A stretch of 64,000 nucleotides of DNA from Promerops cafer (taxonomy: Eukaryota; Chordata; Aves; Passeriformes; Nectariniidae): the NCBI GenBank assembly GCA_013398275.1, contig VZSE01013522.1:216680-280679 (forward strand), in the 5' to 3' direction. Shown piece after piece: positions 25,450 through 37,395 of this stretch; position 1 is the stretch's first letter; the number at the start of each line of letters is the position of its first letter. A program made the position numbers and the translations under genes. The notes under the pieces are model-generated. The model saw nothing but the letters and a program-made list of their open reading frames with translations, made no database searches and was not told the DNA's origin.

Positions 25450-26739
25450 ATTCTTTTCTCTATGGAAAAAAGTTTCCAACAACACAGTATAAAGCTATTC
25501 CTCAGAATGGTATGGCTTAGTACATTTGCCTTACTTACATTGCAAAGTCATTGTGATAAAGAGTTAATTTTTGTAGGGTTTTTTTCCTTTTTATTTTCTC
25601 CCCAGAGCACCCAGAAAAGGCATCCACATTTCAGTATATTCTACAATTCACTCCACACTGTAGGAGAGCAACACAAACCGTGGGCAGCTCACAAGCAGGA
25701 TTCAAAGACAGATGTCAAACCAGTTTTTAGCTGCTTTTGAAGAAAACTCCACCTCAACTTGATATGTGGAAGGAATTACTAGTCAGGGCTTACAAGAACT
25801 GCAGAGTCACAATTCCCCTTGTGATGCTGAGTCACCAGAGGGTAACGAGAGAGCGAGAATGAGGCAACAGGAGCCACTCATTCAGCATTTAACTGCCCCA
25901 ATTTTCCCCCTTTCCTCAAAGTTTCACATCTCTGTTCACTTGCCTCAGTTATTAGGAAGTCACATGGAGGGACAGGCATGTTTCAGCTCTCACATGCGTT
26001 TTTGCTTCCCAGACAATAGAGTTTCCAAAAACGTGGTACATTTGAAGCGTCTTGCCTGGAGGAGAAATAGATGGAAGTAATCATTGCTTTCATTAAACTA
26101 AGTATGTGGCCTTTTGGGAAGTGGGATAAGAGGAGTTAAAAGAATGGAGAATGTGGAGAAAACAAAATAAGTTTGATAAATCCCAGTGAACAGAACACAG
26201 AATTCAAAGGCTGTAGTGTTTAAGATTTTGAAACCTTAGCACTTTCCAGTGAGTATTTCTGAGACCTGTAGGGGAACTTTGTTTTCAGAAAAGAGGTTTT
26301 AGTTTTCCAACTTTTCATTTAACAGAATAACAAATTGTTAAGTCTGTTCTGAAGGACTGTGTTATTTTTTTGTGCTTCAGTCACTCCCAACAATGTGGTT
26401 CAGACTCTCCTGGCTGAAACTCACTTGAAAAATAGCAAATACTTATGTATGTCTGCTGCTGTAGTGTACCATGGGTGTTCAAGGCAGATATTCTTCAGCA
26501 TTCCTTAAGAAGAAAATGATTATGTAAATTATTAGATCACAAAGGCAGCAAAAGCTGAAAAGAGCCTAGTGTGTCTTTACAAATATATTGCTGAAGAGAA
26601 TCACAATACAGACAATTAATAGAGGAGAGAAAAGGCGAGCATTTAAGAATTTAAAAATCTGTCCCCAGCTTGCCTTGGGAGGTCCCTGGATCTCTTTAGA
26701 AACCTACAGAGGGTTTCATCTCACCTGACTCCAGACAAC
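25450..26739. other. Non-coding DNA, nothing recognised
   Basis: AT-leaning unique-looking sequence. Frames of 104-127 codons at 25357-26080 lack recognised domains. Confidence 0.5.
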
Positions 26740-26900
26740 TCCAGTGTCAGTGGGCAATGGTGTGATCCAGTCATCCATGAGTCATTTATGGCTGAGTCAA
26801 TGGAGAGAAGTAGGGATTTTTAAATCATGATTAATGACCAATTTTTGTCAAGCACATCAAGACAAATGAATTGTTCTTCAGAACTGTTAACTGTTCACCA
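26740..26900. promoter_or_regulatory. Candidate regulatory element with paired AP-1 sites
   Basis: Two exact TGAGTCA heptamers at 26778-26784 and 26793-26799 lie 15 bp apart on the same strand. The first extends to the symmetric nonamer ATGAGTCAT. AT-rich sequence with homeodomain-like words (attaatgacca) follows. TGAGTCA is the known AP-1 (FOS/JUN) site. Function here is inferred from spacing and identity only. Confidence 0.35.
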
Positions 26901-29008
26901 TAGTCTGTAGCAGAACTTACACAGCTGACTCATATGGAGGTGTTTAGACATTTCTACTTTATGTATCTGCAGTGAAAGTTTGGAAAAAGTGAATCTCAGC
27001 TTTTCCTAAATAACATAAAAATAGAAAAGTCTGGGTATTTGTATCAGCACAGGTGACAGGAACATTTTTGTCTTATCAAAAAATATCTGAATGTTTAAAA
27101 TTATAACAACAGTTAGTAGCTAATTAGCATCTCTTTATTCTCTTCAGCAAAAAATAAGGAAGCAGAATCTGCTAGAGGCTTGTTTAATCTGAAATCACAT
27201 CTTATGAGGTGGGAAACATAAAGAAATGCTTTATTGACCAGCTTATTTTCTACAGATTTTCTGAGTAGCCTGTAATTCAGCCTAACACTTTACCTTGTAA
27301 ATGTAGAAGCACATGGCATGACCTTCTACTCCTAATGGCCTTCAAGAAGCTGAAGTTGGATTATTTGGGGTCATGGGTAGCAACTAAGAAGCCATAGGTC
27401 AAATTCAAAACCATATTACATCTCTAGAAAAATAACCTTTCCAACAACATGGCATGACCTCTAGCTCTGGTAAGTCTGTGAGGGGCTCTTGTCCTCCATT
27501 CACACATTCATGTATTCAAAATCTCCTCCTCAAATATGAAGAAAAAGTTCTTTCACCTTGACTGCTATGGTAGAATGTCTCTTTTTTATTTTTTTTCCTT
27601 TCCTTAAGGATAATTGTGGTTTTAGAAACACTATTTATATTAAATACTCTGCCAGGAAAGCTGATTTTAATCATATGCATGAGTTCCACCAGTGCTGCTC
27701 CACAGAGTCCAATGGAAATATCATAAGAGATCAAATAAGTAGATTTTCCCCTTTTGGGGACAGATACACTTTTAAGAGAGGCATCGATATCCAATAGGTG
27801 CCTTAATTTATGACATGTTTAATTTTGTGCATGACTACTACAGATGCCTTTGTAGAGGAGTGAAAATCCATGTTTTAATATTCTGTACTCTCAGGCTTTG
27901 TTCATTGTTAGATTCTGGCTTGTGCAGGTGCACAAGTGTTCATCACTGCTCAGAGCAGCATCACCACAGTGAAAATTAATATTCAATTATCAATGAGGGA
28001 GGCAGAAGGGTCAAAAGGTCCAGAGATACACTGGAACCCAATTTGTGTCTATCCATTTACTTACCCTGAAGCAAATTTCTCAACAAACTAGAACTGCCTT
28101 CCCAGGGACAACATCCTCAAACAAACAATGGTGAAGTTTCTTGCTGCCCAGTGGCTCAGTCCTTTCAGGAAATAACATGACTTTGTTGTTCTCTACAGCA
28201 CCACAAGCAGAACTTGGCCAATGCCAACTGCATTTATATTTACAAAAGTAACAAAAAGAATGGACAAAATAAAAGTGGAAGGAGCTTGAACAAAAGTACT
28301 TTAAAAATAAGTCTTTATATTGTCTAGCACTGTTACAGAGGCAAATATAATTTGTCATGTCTCTGAAACACCAACGTGTTTCCAGAGCAGTAATATGTGA
28401 TATCAGATATTAATATTTTAATAGTAGTTCAAAGGACAACTAAAAAATCTACCAGTGTTCATAGATGTTACCTGTCAGAAAATAACTCATTTTACAACTT
28501 GAGATTCTCCTAGCTTAAGCTGCAAAGCTGATGGGAGAATTGTAATTCTCAGTTGTGTGTAATACTTTGCATATCTTTATGAGACCACCAAGCAAAACTT
28601 GTGAATCTGTGTCTTGTGCAAGTTGAGTTATTTTCAAAAGGAGTGTAAACACATCATGTTTGAGGAAGCGAATCTGTATTTGCATGAAAGGCAAAGAATT
28701 TTTTGTTTGAGAGGGAGAAATATATAATTGTCTAATTTTTTTTTGAGGTACATCTAAAAATGGTGCTAGGAGCTGCATCTGCTGAGGAAGCTTGACATCC
28801 AAGTGAATTTGTCTTCTGCACTCCTGGCTGGAGCTGAATTTCATCTTTCAGACACATTGCTAAAGCATGTTGAAACATTTGTCTCTACCGTGGGTTAACA
28901 GAAGTCTGTAAATTTGAGAACTTGGTGTATATCACACTGGATTCATCACTGAACCCCTGTTAACTAGAACGCCTTGTGTAGCGACGTCCATGAGGTATAT
29001 TTCCGTAT
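26901..29008. other. AT-rich non-coding DNA
   Basis: No gene recognised. A 14-bp direct repeat, ACATGGCATGACCT, occurs at 27311-27324 and 27447-27460. An AT-rich patch with ATTA words at about 27975-28010 may be regulatory, but nothing firm can be said. Confidence 0.45.
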
Positions 29009-29031
29009 ATATAGATAAAATATATCTATAT
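29009..29031. repeat. Short AT inverted repeat
   Basis: ATATAGATA (29009-29017) and TATCTATAT (29023-29031) are exact reverse complements around a 5-bp spacer, within a longer AT-rich stretch. It probably reflects low complexity rather than function. Confidence 0.75.
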
Positions 29032-30587
29032 TTTTCTCTTTAATGTTTTTTAACTTTTCATTTTACAATCTTTAGCCTTCAAATGACATGCTAGAAGGAA
29101 AGTTTGGAAAATTGCAGCCTGTTTATAAGGACGTGTGTGCTGTAGCTCACAGCTCTGCTGTTCCTTCTTTGCACTGATATCCTCTGCCCCTTCGTCTGGG
29201 TATTCAAAGCCTCAGAGTCAGCTGTTTTTGTGTTGTGCTGATAAAACAAATCCACAGCTTTCTTGTATCCACAATAAGAAAAAAGACAGGTTCCTTTTCT
29301 GGGCACGTTTTTCCACCAAGCTCTGCTAGTTTCCCTCTCAGTGGAAGAATACAATCAGGAACTCCCTAGTGCTGTCCTGACTGAAGGGGACCTACCTCTG
29401 CCTGTGGCTCAGAGCGGGGAAAGGACATGGAGGAGTTGGACAAGTCTGTGGGACTGCTACAGTGCTTAGGGGCAAGTGCAGATAGTTTTGGGAGGTGCAT
29501 GATTTGGAAAAGCCATGCTGGACAGTGTTTTGCAGGAAATCCCAAGCCTACACCCAGATGAAGACAGGCTATGGCTTTTTACCACCATTTTTGAATTCCA
29601 AGAATGAGGAACAGAGCCCTGCTGGAAAGAGAATGAAAAATTCAAGTGAGAGACTTCACATGAGGCTGAAACTTTCATCATCACTTGTTAGCATTACGAA
29701 AATGCACCCCTTGTGCTGGGTAGCACCTTGTAACTGGAAGGGCTTATATGTCACACCACATTGAAATACACAAACACTTCTCACCTCAGCTCAGTAGATT
29801 CCTGGCATCAATCACAACCGCCTCCTTCTTCACCTGAAGTGGTTTACACAAAACTGCCCATAATTCACTCTTTCTGAGGTTCACTGGCTCAACGAACCAA
29901 ATCAAACCATCCCTGCAGGTTGCAGCAGGCTCGCTGCTCCTCTCCTCCCCCTCACCACGGGCAGCAGGAGAGGAGTAGAACAGCACTTGCAGTGCACCCC
30001 ACCTGGCCTCACTCTTCATTTTGTATTTGAACTTCCAGATTCACCCTCTTCCCTTTGCCCAGCAGCATCCCCCCTGGCTGGGTCAAAGTCATGCCAGATA
30101 TTGCTTTGCTTCTTTACAGTAATATTGCTGCTGCTCTCCGTGTGCAGATGTTGGGGTCAGACTTGCCAGCATCAAACCTCTTTCAGCATTTTATTTTCCC
30201 CCATACAGTTCCTCCTATCTCCCCCATCCAGTATGCAGTTACCCAAACTCATGCTGAGTCCTCAGGATCCATGGATCAAAGAGAGTGTTGTGAGTACAGA
30301 TTGCTGTGCTAGCACAGGCTTCTGCACAGTTCAGCTTCTTGCTGCAGAAGAGGGCCAGGCCCTCTTACTCTGGAAATTTCATCTTCCAGTTGCAAAAGAC
30401 AGGAATTGGAAAGCTCCAGAGTCACCTTATCGAGCAGAAATGTAAAGAACAATGAGTGCTGTGACTGTCTCTTCCAGTGCTAGGCCAAGGATTTCTTATT
30501 GCAAAGCATCAGAGCAGAGTGCTGAGTTGTACCATGAGGGGGTATTGAGGAACAAGAGGATATTCTACTTTCCCTTCCTCTTTCCTC
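29032..30587. other. Non-coding DNA, nothing recognised
   Basis: The longest frame (29987-30445, 152 codons) is rich in Ser, Pro, Leu and Cys, overlaps another frame and shows no domain. No repeat family recognised. Confidence 0.5.
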
Positions 30588-30614
30588 CCTTCCTTCCTTC
30601 CTTCCTTCCTTCCT
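30588..30614. repeat. (CCTT)n microsatellite
   Basis: About 6-7 tetranucleotide units, extending a pyrimidine-rich stretch that begins near 30567. Confidence 0.92.
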
Positions 30615-32429
30615 GAGGATTCCTGGCAGTTAAGCTGAGCTTAAAAACATGGAAAGATCAGGAAGCTATTTGAGTGGATGAGGCCTCTAGCATGTGCACT
30701 TCGGTCTGGTGAGCATCTTGGTGAGTGCTTTGCAGTGTGGGAGGCTCTTTGCTGAGATCAACAAGTGTTCCAGCCCTTAGTGCTATTCTGGCTCAAATGG
30801 AAGCCCCCATCTGTTATTATCCTCAAGAATCTCCCTGCATAGCAGGATCATCCTTGGATGTGAAGCTACAGCTGATCAGATGTTACTGGCTCTTCTTCAG
30901 TAGGTGGAAAACAAGAGGCTTACTGAGTGTGGAAAACTCCTTCCTGAAAACTGCATCACTGTCTCAAGGGTGGGAAGCCAAAAACAAACAAACAAAAAAA
31001 GGCAAGTCAAAGAGCAAATAGATCAGTCTGTACTGCACCTAAAGACCGGCCTTGGTTTACAAGTGAAAATGAGATTTATGTTATCAGCCTGCTCCTTTAA
31101 TGATTGTTTGCTGACAATGCAAACCCATCACTTAATGGAGGATGACTGGCAATCCCCCCAAAGAAAGAGCTCTGATTGGAAAAGCAGAGTTTGATTCAGG
31201 TCAGGCTTGAGGTACGCACCCAAAATACTGAAGGCATTGAGAAGAGGATCAGCACAGAGAGAGGAACTTGCTGCAAGTAATTTAATCAATTAATTTAGCC
31301 TGTTTCTTTTTCTTCTTGCTTGCAAAATGTTCGCAAGCTGATTACAATTTCTCCAAATTTATTTCTTATTCAAATTTACTCAATGGTATCTTTTGCACTT
31401 TTAAAAATAAATAATATTGACTGATTACAAACAATTCTCTGTGAGGACATGCTGTTCAGTATGCAAAATATGGTCTGATTTAGCTAATGACTTGGTCACA
31501 TGGATCACACAGCATCATTTCTCCTCTGCAAGTGACAGCTATAGATCTTGCAAGTCAGGAAGAAAATCAGAATTCGTCAGTGGTACAGACACTAAGGGAA
31601 TAGGATCTGATAAACAGGTTAAGGGAGTTAGAAACTTGGAGCATCCTAGAGGAAAAATCAGCCTTCCTGAGATTTGCTGGCTATGTGTAGAGTTTATATT
31701 TAACTTTCTTTCCTTCCCTATCTCAGACAGTAGTCTACAGCAGAGAGACAGAATGGTCCTTTAATCTTTGTATATCCTAACTAATTCCAAACCTTTCAAA
31801 ATTGCAGAACGGAAACTGAGGGCAAGAGAAGGAACATACAGGATACAGCCAAATCTTGGATTTACCTTTTTGCTGTCCAACCAGCATGTTCTCAGCCACA
31901 GTGGAAAGGATTCTGCTTTGCTGTTACTACAAGCCAACAGCAAAATTTCTACAGCCTGGTGGAAACAAAAACACACACAAGAATTGTGACTAAAGGAGAG
32001 ACTAAGTGTCATCTCAGTGCTTGATCTGAGCTGAGGAATTTTACACCAAAACCATTCCCCCAGGTCCTTAAAGTTTGTCTCTAGTTCAAAAAGCATGGAC
32101 AAGTGGAGGTCACGGGAGGGACAGAGTTCCTTCTCCCAGTGCAGGGAAAGGTGCAGCTGCTGATTCCCCAGTGCCAGAGACTGCGATGAATGGGTTAAAT
32201 CACCACTTCTCAGGAAAGACATCCACTGAATTAATGCCACTTTGTGGTCAGCTCATGGCCCAGACAATCTCCCAAACTGCCTTCCAGTTCTTTCTTTGAG
32301 ACTGGTCACTGCATAAGAAAAGAGAACCCAAACCCCTCCTTGCCCCGGTCCTGGCCAAAACCCAATTTATTCCATCTCCTGAGACTCTTCCAAAAAGAGG
32401 ATAACCCAAGTGACTTCTGAATGCAGCCA
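30615..32429. other. Non-coding DNA; one long unexplained minus-strand frame
   Basis: The minus-strand frame at 31761-32240 is 159 codons long in DNA that is not very GC-rich, which is longer than usual for chance. However, its protein shows no domain, signal peptide or repeat that I recognise. Otherwise nothing is seen in this stretch. Confidence 0.4.
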
Positions 32430-32660
32430 CTTGTAGCTCATTGTTTACCTGGTTCCGTGCAAGTGGAAGTCAATTACCTCAAGTATTTGCATGGCAAGAC
32501 ACCAGGAAGAGGCGTGAGAGCAGATCATGCAAATCAAACTGATACCTGAGCCAAGTCTGCAGCGTCACTGCATCTCAGGCAGCGTCACCAAGGCCTAAGC
32601 AGGGGCTGGTCTGGCCTAATCTGAAATGCAGGACTGGAATTAGATTGAGATATGGGAAAA
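32430..32660. promoter_or_regulatory. Candidate conserved element with inverted octamers and a 20-bp phased repeat
   Basis: ATTTGCAT (32485-32492) and its reverse complement ATGCAAAT (32527-32534) form a pair of perfect POU octamers in opposite orientation. GCAGCGTCAC then occurs twice at an exact 20-bp offset (32559-32568, 32579-32588). CpGs are retained. There is no open frame of note. The octamer is the known OCT/POU site; an enhancer role is inference. Confidence 0.45.
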
Positions 32661-34849
32661 GTTTGGAAGAGCAGCCCTGAGGGGCCCTGCAGAGCTGTGT
32701 GGGATGGGCTGCACAGCCCTGCCTGCACGGGGCAGCCTCTGGGGCTTTCTGCTCACTGCAGGGCTCTTCCTTAACTTCACATTAAAGCCAAATTTAGCTA
32801 CACAAGCCATATGATGGTGTCATATGGCAAAAAGCTCAGAGGCTTTTTGAATCCACAGTGGTTTTGCCAGGACAGGGGTATTTTGAAGCAGCTGTTAAGG
32901 TGTAGGAGTGTGTACATGCACAGAAATCCAAGTGGAATTCTGAATGGTAAGAAACGTGCTCTCTCTTTTAAAAATGCCCCTCCCACCCCCATTTTTTTGC
33001 AGTTTCACCCTATTGTCACATTCTACTTCTTCCACTAGTTTCACCTTCCAAAGCAAGCATGTCCCATTTCCAGCACAATGCTTATTCAGTGCCTGTCTTC
33101 CCAGTGCTAATGGCTTTCTCAGATGGGAGATGTTGTGCTAGGCAGGAACCAATTGAAAAAAAAATAAACAATTAATAAGCAGGATTCATTGTTTTTTACA
33201 TGCCTCAATATTTGACTTTCCAGATTGGCAGCACCAGGGGAAACCCAACACTTGGATAAAGAGCAGTGCATATGGGGAATATGGGGGACAAATTTTGAAG
33301 CTGTAATTCAGGTAAGTGCAGCTGAGAGCATTTTTGTCTTCCTCCTTTTTTTTCTTTTTTTTGGTCTTTTTTTCAGGCAACTATTTCAGAGCACCGATCA
33401 TCAAGTCCATATTAAAGAGAATTTTTGGGCTAGTGCTTTCCAGCCTTGACTCTCAGATTAGTAGCTGTTTTTTTAAATAGTACTTTAAAATATCTTAGCT
33501 GTATAAGTGCATGAGACCTCAACATTTCCCTTGTGGACTAAACTGAAACCTAGTTTGATTAAAAATATTTATTTTTATTTTAGTATTTCCAACTATGTAT
33601 TGGCCAAAGGAAAAAATACCAAACAAAGTAACCATCAATTCACCTTTTTGTCAATTACAATGATTCTTTTGCTATCTGATTATATTTTCTTAATTAATCT
33701 CTCTACATATTAGCTGTTCTTTATTAAAGGTAAGTTTGTAGAGGACTAAAGCATACAGTAGAACCATGTTAAATTGAATATCACAGTAAAGTCTCAATAA
33801 GCACAAGTGTTTTCCTTTGTTTAAAAATCAATGGATATTTAATTAACATGAGGTAAGAACTCTTGGCGTTAGAAGAATCCCTTCAGATTAAATGAAATCA
33901 TTATTACAGGTTAAATGAGAACACAGATACTTCTGAATAATTTTAAAGTTTTCTATAAACAAGGATGAATTGAAATACTCTCTTCTCTTCGAACATGGTG
34001 CAAAAATTGCTGCTTTATCCCCAGTATCCTCCTAACCTGGGCACTCAGACACCCACTCAATAAAAAGGCAGAGGACTGCTCAGAGGTTGAAGGAATGCAA
34101 ACTCATGCCATTTCCTGAAGAATTAGGCAATTCTTCCTGGCAATATCTGGTAGTTACCAGAGACTGCGTTTGTTGAAGGTGGGAACACCCATGTAAGTAA
34201 AAAGCACTCTTCCCATGAGCACTGAGTGAACTCTGACACACTAAAAATCCTTAAGGACTTTCCAAATTTTCACTCCTTCTGGATGCTGAATTTGATTTTA
34301 GGTTGTCCAGCCTGTCTGTCCATCCAGCCCTTGATCCCGGGAAGCTGGCTGGTGAAGACATGACCCTCCAAGAGGGACTGCTGAAGTCACTTAAAAAATG
34401 TCACACAAACAGACATTCCATGGGAGCTTGGTGCCTACGACCGACACTTTGTTGATAAGCTTTGTTTTTAATTTCTCTGGTTTTCACCCCAAGGAAATCT
34501 AAGAATATTTTCACACATGTAGCGTTTCCAAGAAAATGTTAAGGCAGCATCAAATATTTGGAAGAGGAATTAAGGAAGATTTATACAAGACATGCCAGTA
34601 GAAAGAATGATGAGAAAAACAGAGCTGAGAGAAGGAATATTTCTGGGAATTCTAGAAATTCCCATTGCTGCTATCAGTGCACGGCCTCCATTGTTACACT
34701 TGTGTGTTAAATAAAGGCAGTGTGTTAAATAAAGGAACTTTTCAGGTAAAAGTAATACATGTCCTTTGTTTTGGTACTCTGAATTCTTCAGCATAGCAGG
34801 GGTAGGTTTGCCCAGAGGAGTTGTGAGTACATCCTCCCTGAAAGTGCTC
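32661..34849. other. Non-coding DNA, nothing recognised
   Basis: The left part is moderately GC-rich (about 32670-32770) and the right part AT-rich (33500-34000). A 16-bp unit GTGTGTTAAATAAAGG is tandemly duplicated at 34702-34717 and 34720-34735. No gene seen. Confidence 0.5.
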
Positions 34850-34980
34850 CAGAATAGGTCGGACAGGTCTTGGAGCAATCTGCTTTAGTGGAAGATGTCC
34901 CTGCTCATGGAAGGGGCTTGGAATGAGATGATCTTTAAGGTGTATTTCAACCCAAACAATTCAATAATTCTGTGATTTTT
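34850..34980 (+). mobile_element. CR1 LINE, 3' end fragment
   Basis: Matches the 3' terminal region of avian CR1 in sense orientation: 'gacaggtcttggagcaat', 'ctgctttagtggaagatgtc', 'cctgctcatgg', 'gatgatctttaagg', 'caacccaaacaattc', ending 'aattctgtgattttt', which is the degenerate ATTCTATG-type terminus. It is 5'-truncated and carries no coding part. Several substitutions indicate an old insertion. Confidence 0.92.
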
Positions 34981-35559
34981 TGGAGGGAAGAAAATAATCC
35001 TTGCTTTCATGGGCTACAAAGAGCATTTATACCATAAAAAGAAATAATTTACTTTATTATTTTTAAATTATTTTGATTTATTAATGATAAATGGTGAATA
35101 TAGGGTGAGATGGTTTTGGGGAGGAAAAACTTTCAAGCTCCTCTTTCTCCCCTGCTCCAGGCTGCCTGAGATGACAGCATCTCCTCTCCCCAGTGCCCTG
35201 TGCTGTCAGGGAGGGGCTGGGGATCCAGCATCCCTAATCCCTGCTCCAGAGAGGGATGGGGAGGAGGGGCTGGGGGAAGAGCACAGGGAAGGAGCAGAGC
35301 TGACGTGGATGGATGGCATCTCTTGAGCCAGGACTGAGGGCAGCACACGCCAGTCCTGCACTGTGGCGTGAGAGCAGACGCGAGGTTATGGATAGGCTGT
35401 GGAGTGCAGGGCCTGGATATGGACTTATCAGAGAGCAAGCTGCAGATTAACCTGCTGGCCCCCTAATCAGGACTGTGCTCGTGCACCATCTATTACCAGA
35501 GCTGGGCAGGGTGGGATGGGGAGGAGGGGAGCCGGGCCAATCTCACCACACGCCGCTCT
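34981..35559. other. Non-coding DNA between CR1 and CNE candidate
   Basis: A/T-rich patch (about 35035-35085) followed by GC-rich sequence with G-runs (about 35205-35290 and 35510-35530). The opposite-strand frames here (101 and 80 codons) lack domains. Confidence 0.5.
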
Positions 35560-35812
35560 GTGTCCTGCTGGAAGTTTTGTTTTGCTTTCTTCACTGGCTC
35601 CTAGGGTAGGAATTCTTGGAGTCTTTATTTATTGCCAAGCGGAACCACCGTGTGACTGTGGAAATACCTGTCGCCTAATTAAATTGTCTAGAGAGGAATT
35701 TTGGAAAGCGCTTCTAATTCAGGAGCTTAATTTAGGCTGGGCCTGTGCACTGCAGCTTTCTGTCTTATTATTAGATGGAATTTTAATCACTGCAGATCTC
35801 CCCCCACCCCCA
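35560..35812. promoter_or_regulatory. Candidate conserved non-coding element (enhancer-like)
   Basis: A coherent non-repetitive block. It has a RUNX-like AACCACC at about 35643-35649, the homeodomain core TAATTA at 35676-35681, a second TAATT at 35715-35719, and TTAATTTA at 35727-35734. CpGs are retained at about 35640, 35650, 35673 and 35710. The texture is typical of developmental enhancers. The overlapping 147-codon frame (35399-35842) has no domain. Conservation is untested. Confidence 0.5.
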
Positions 35813-37297
35813 GCATTTTTTTCCTCTCTCCCCATCTCCTAACAACCTGATTCTGGCACAATTCCCTTCCCCTTTAACCCTCCTGAGCTAAAAATAATAT
35901 CCTCTTGGAGCTAGCCAAAAAGAAAAAAAAGGGGGAAGGGGGAAAATAAAGGAGCAAGCAAGCAAGCACTGAGCCAGAGGTGTTTAATTAGCAGGAGTGA
36001 GCTGGAGGTGGGTTCAGCAATCATTTTACAGCAGCCTCTCTAGAGACACCAAACCCACTAAGAGACAAACCCAGCTCACGGGTCCCCGAGGAAGGACGGT
36101 GGTGGCTCACAGGGTGCCTTGAGCCTGTAACAACTGCAAGAAGCAGCACCCATGTGCCTGGAAAACAAGAAAACAATCTGGTGGTGAGTGCAAGGATGCT
36201 ATAAACAAACAGCCTTAGGTAAATGTTCCAGTCTGGCCAACTGCTCCGTGCACTGCTGCTCTCCTGCACTTAAATTGCAGCTGTCCATCTAAGTGCTCGG
36301 AGAAAGGAGACACCAGGCACAGGAGGGGTGGAAAGAGCATGGTGTGGGCAGAGATGGTGCCCACACAGTCACAGAGCTGTCAGATGTCTGAAGCTGAGAC
36401 CTCAAACAAGTGTTTGCCCCGGAGTGCATCAAGCACCATGAACACACCTTTAAAGCACATTAAAACACTCAGATGGGAAGCGTTCAATACGGTTTAAAGG
36501 AGTGGTCAGGCTCTTTCAGGCAATGGCTGTATGAGTGTCCAGGCCCAAAGGCAGCAGCCTCTCATCCTGACATCCATGGAATCCTCACAGGGAAAAACCC
36601 TGGAGTGGCTCCATGGCCAACCGAGCACGGCACAGGCTGTGTGGGGAGGGAGAGTTTTACCATGTCCAGTTACCCTGCACCTACAGTGCTGCAGCTGCCA
36701 CCGTGCACTGACCTTCCCCAGAATGCTCATTTTCCTTACTGCAATCAGCTCTCATGAGGATTGCAGGAAAAGTCAGGAAATCTGTCTGCTTACTCTATGA
36801 CATAACTGTAACACACAAGTAGCTCTGCTCTAGCAGAAGTTTTAGACCAGGCCCATGTGTGGATGTGTGTGGTGTGTGGTGTCACTACATTAAAGAGGTT
36901 TTGCTCAAGTAGTTTATGGTGCAGCATTTTCCCTGATTCTTGTGTGGTACAGCAGCTTTGGGCACCTGCCCCTGCTCCTGCTGGAGTGCCCTGCAGGCAC
37001 ACAGCTCTGTGCTGCTGGGCCACAGGGGAGAAAAGCTGGTCTACTCCAAGGATTGAAATCTGACATTCTCTGTTTGCTCTCTCTATCTCAGCAGCTAGAT
37101 TTAGTCTGAATCATCTCCTAGGATTCTCTTCCTGCTACAGAGAGAATTTCTAATCCCACCTGGGATTAAATTTGTAGGCCAAGGCATCACAACATCAATA
37201 TTGATTTTAAACCCAGCGAGAGCAATAGAAGCCACAGGAAAGAGAACAGGATAATGCATTGATCTATTGCCTTTTCAAGGCAGGAGCATCTGGAAAT
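35813..37297. other. Non-coding DNA
   Basis: A purine-rich tract (about 35918-35975) precedes mixed unique DNA. No gene, RNA or repeat family recognised. Confidence 0.5.
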
Positions 37298-37395
37298 ACA
37301 TATACATCTATATGTGTCTGTACCTATAGAGAAATATATCTATATTTAATACACATAATACATAATATATTGTGTGTTATATTTAATATATAACT
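37298..37395. repeat. AT-rich low-complexity region
   Basis: Degenerate TA/TAA-rich sequence about 100 bp long with interleaved ATATCTATAT and AATACATAAT words. A second short TA/CA patch lies at about 37641-37665. Confidence 0.8.

Noticed and set aside
31761..32240. 159-codon minus-strand frame as a possible gene
   Set aside because: Long for its composition but without any recognised domain, start context or neighbouring exon signals; 64 kb in six frames will give a few such frames by chance.
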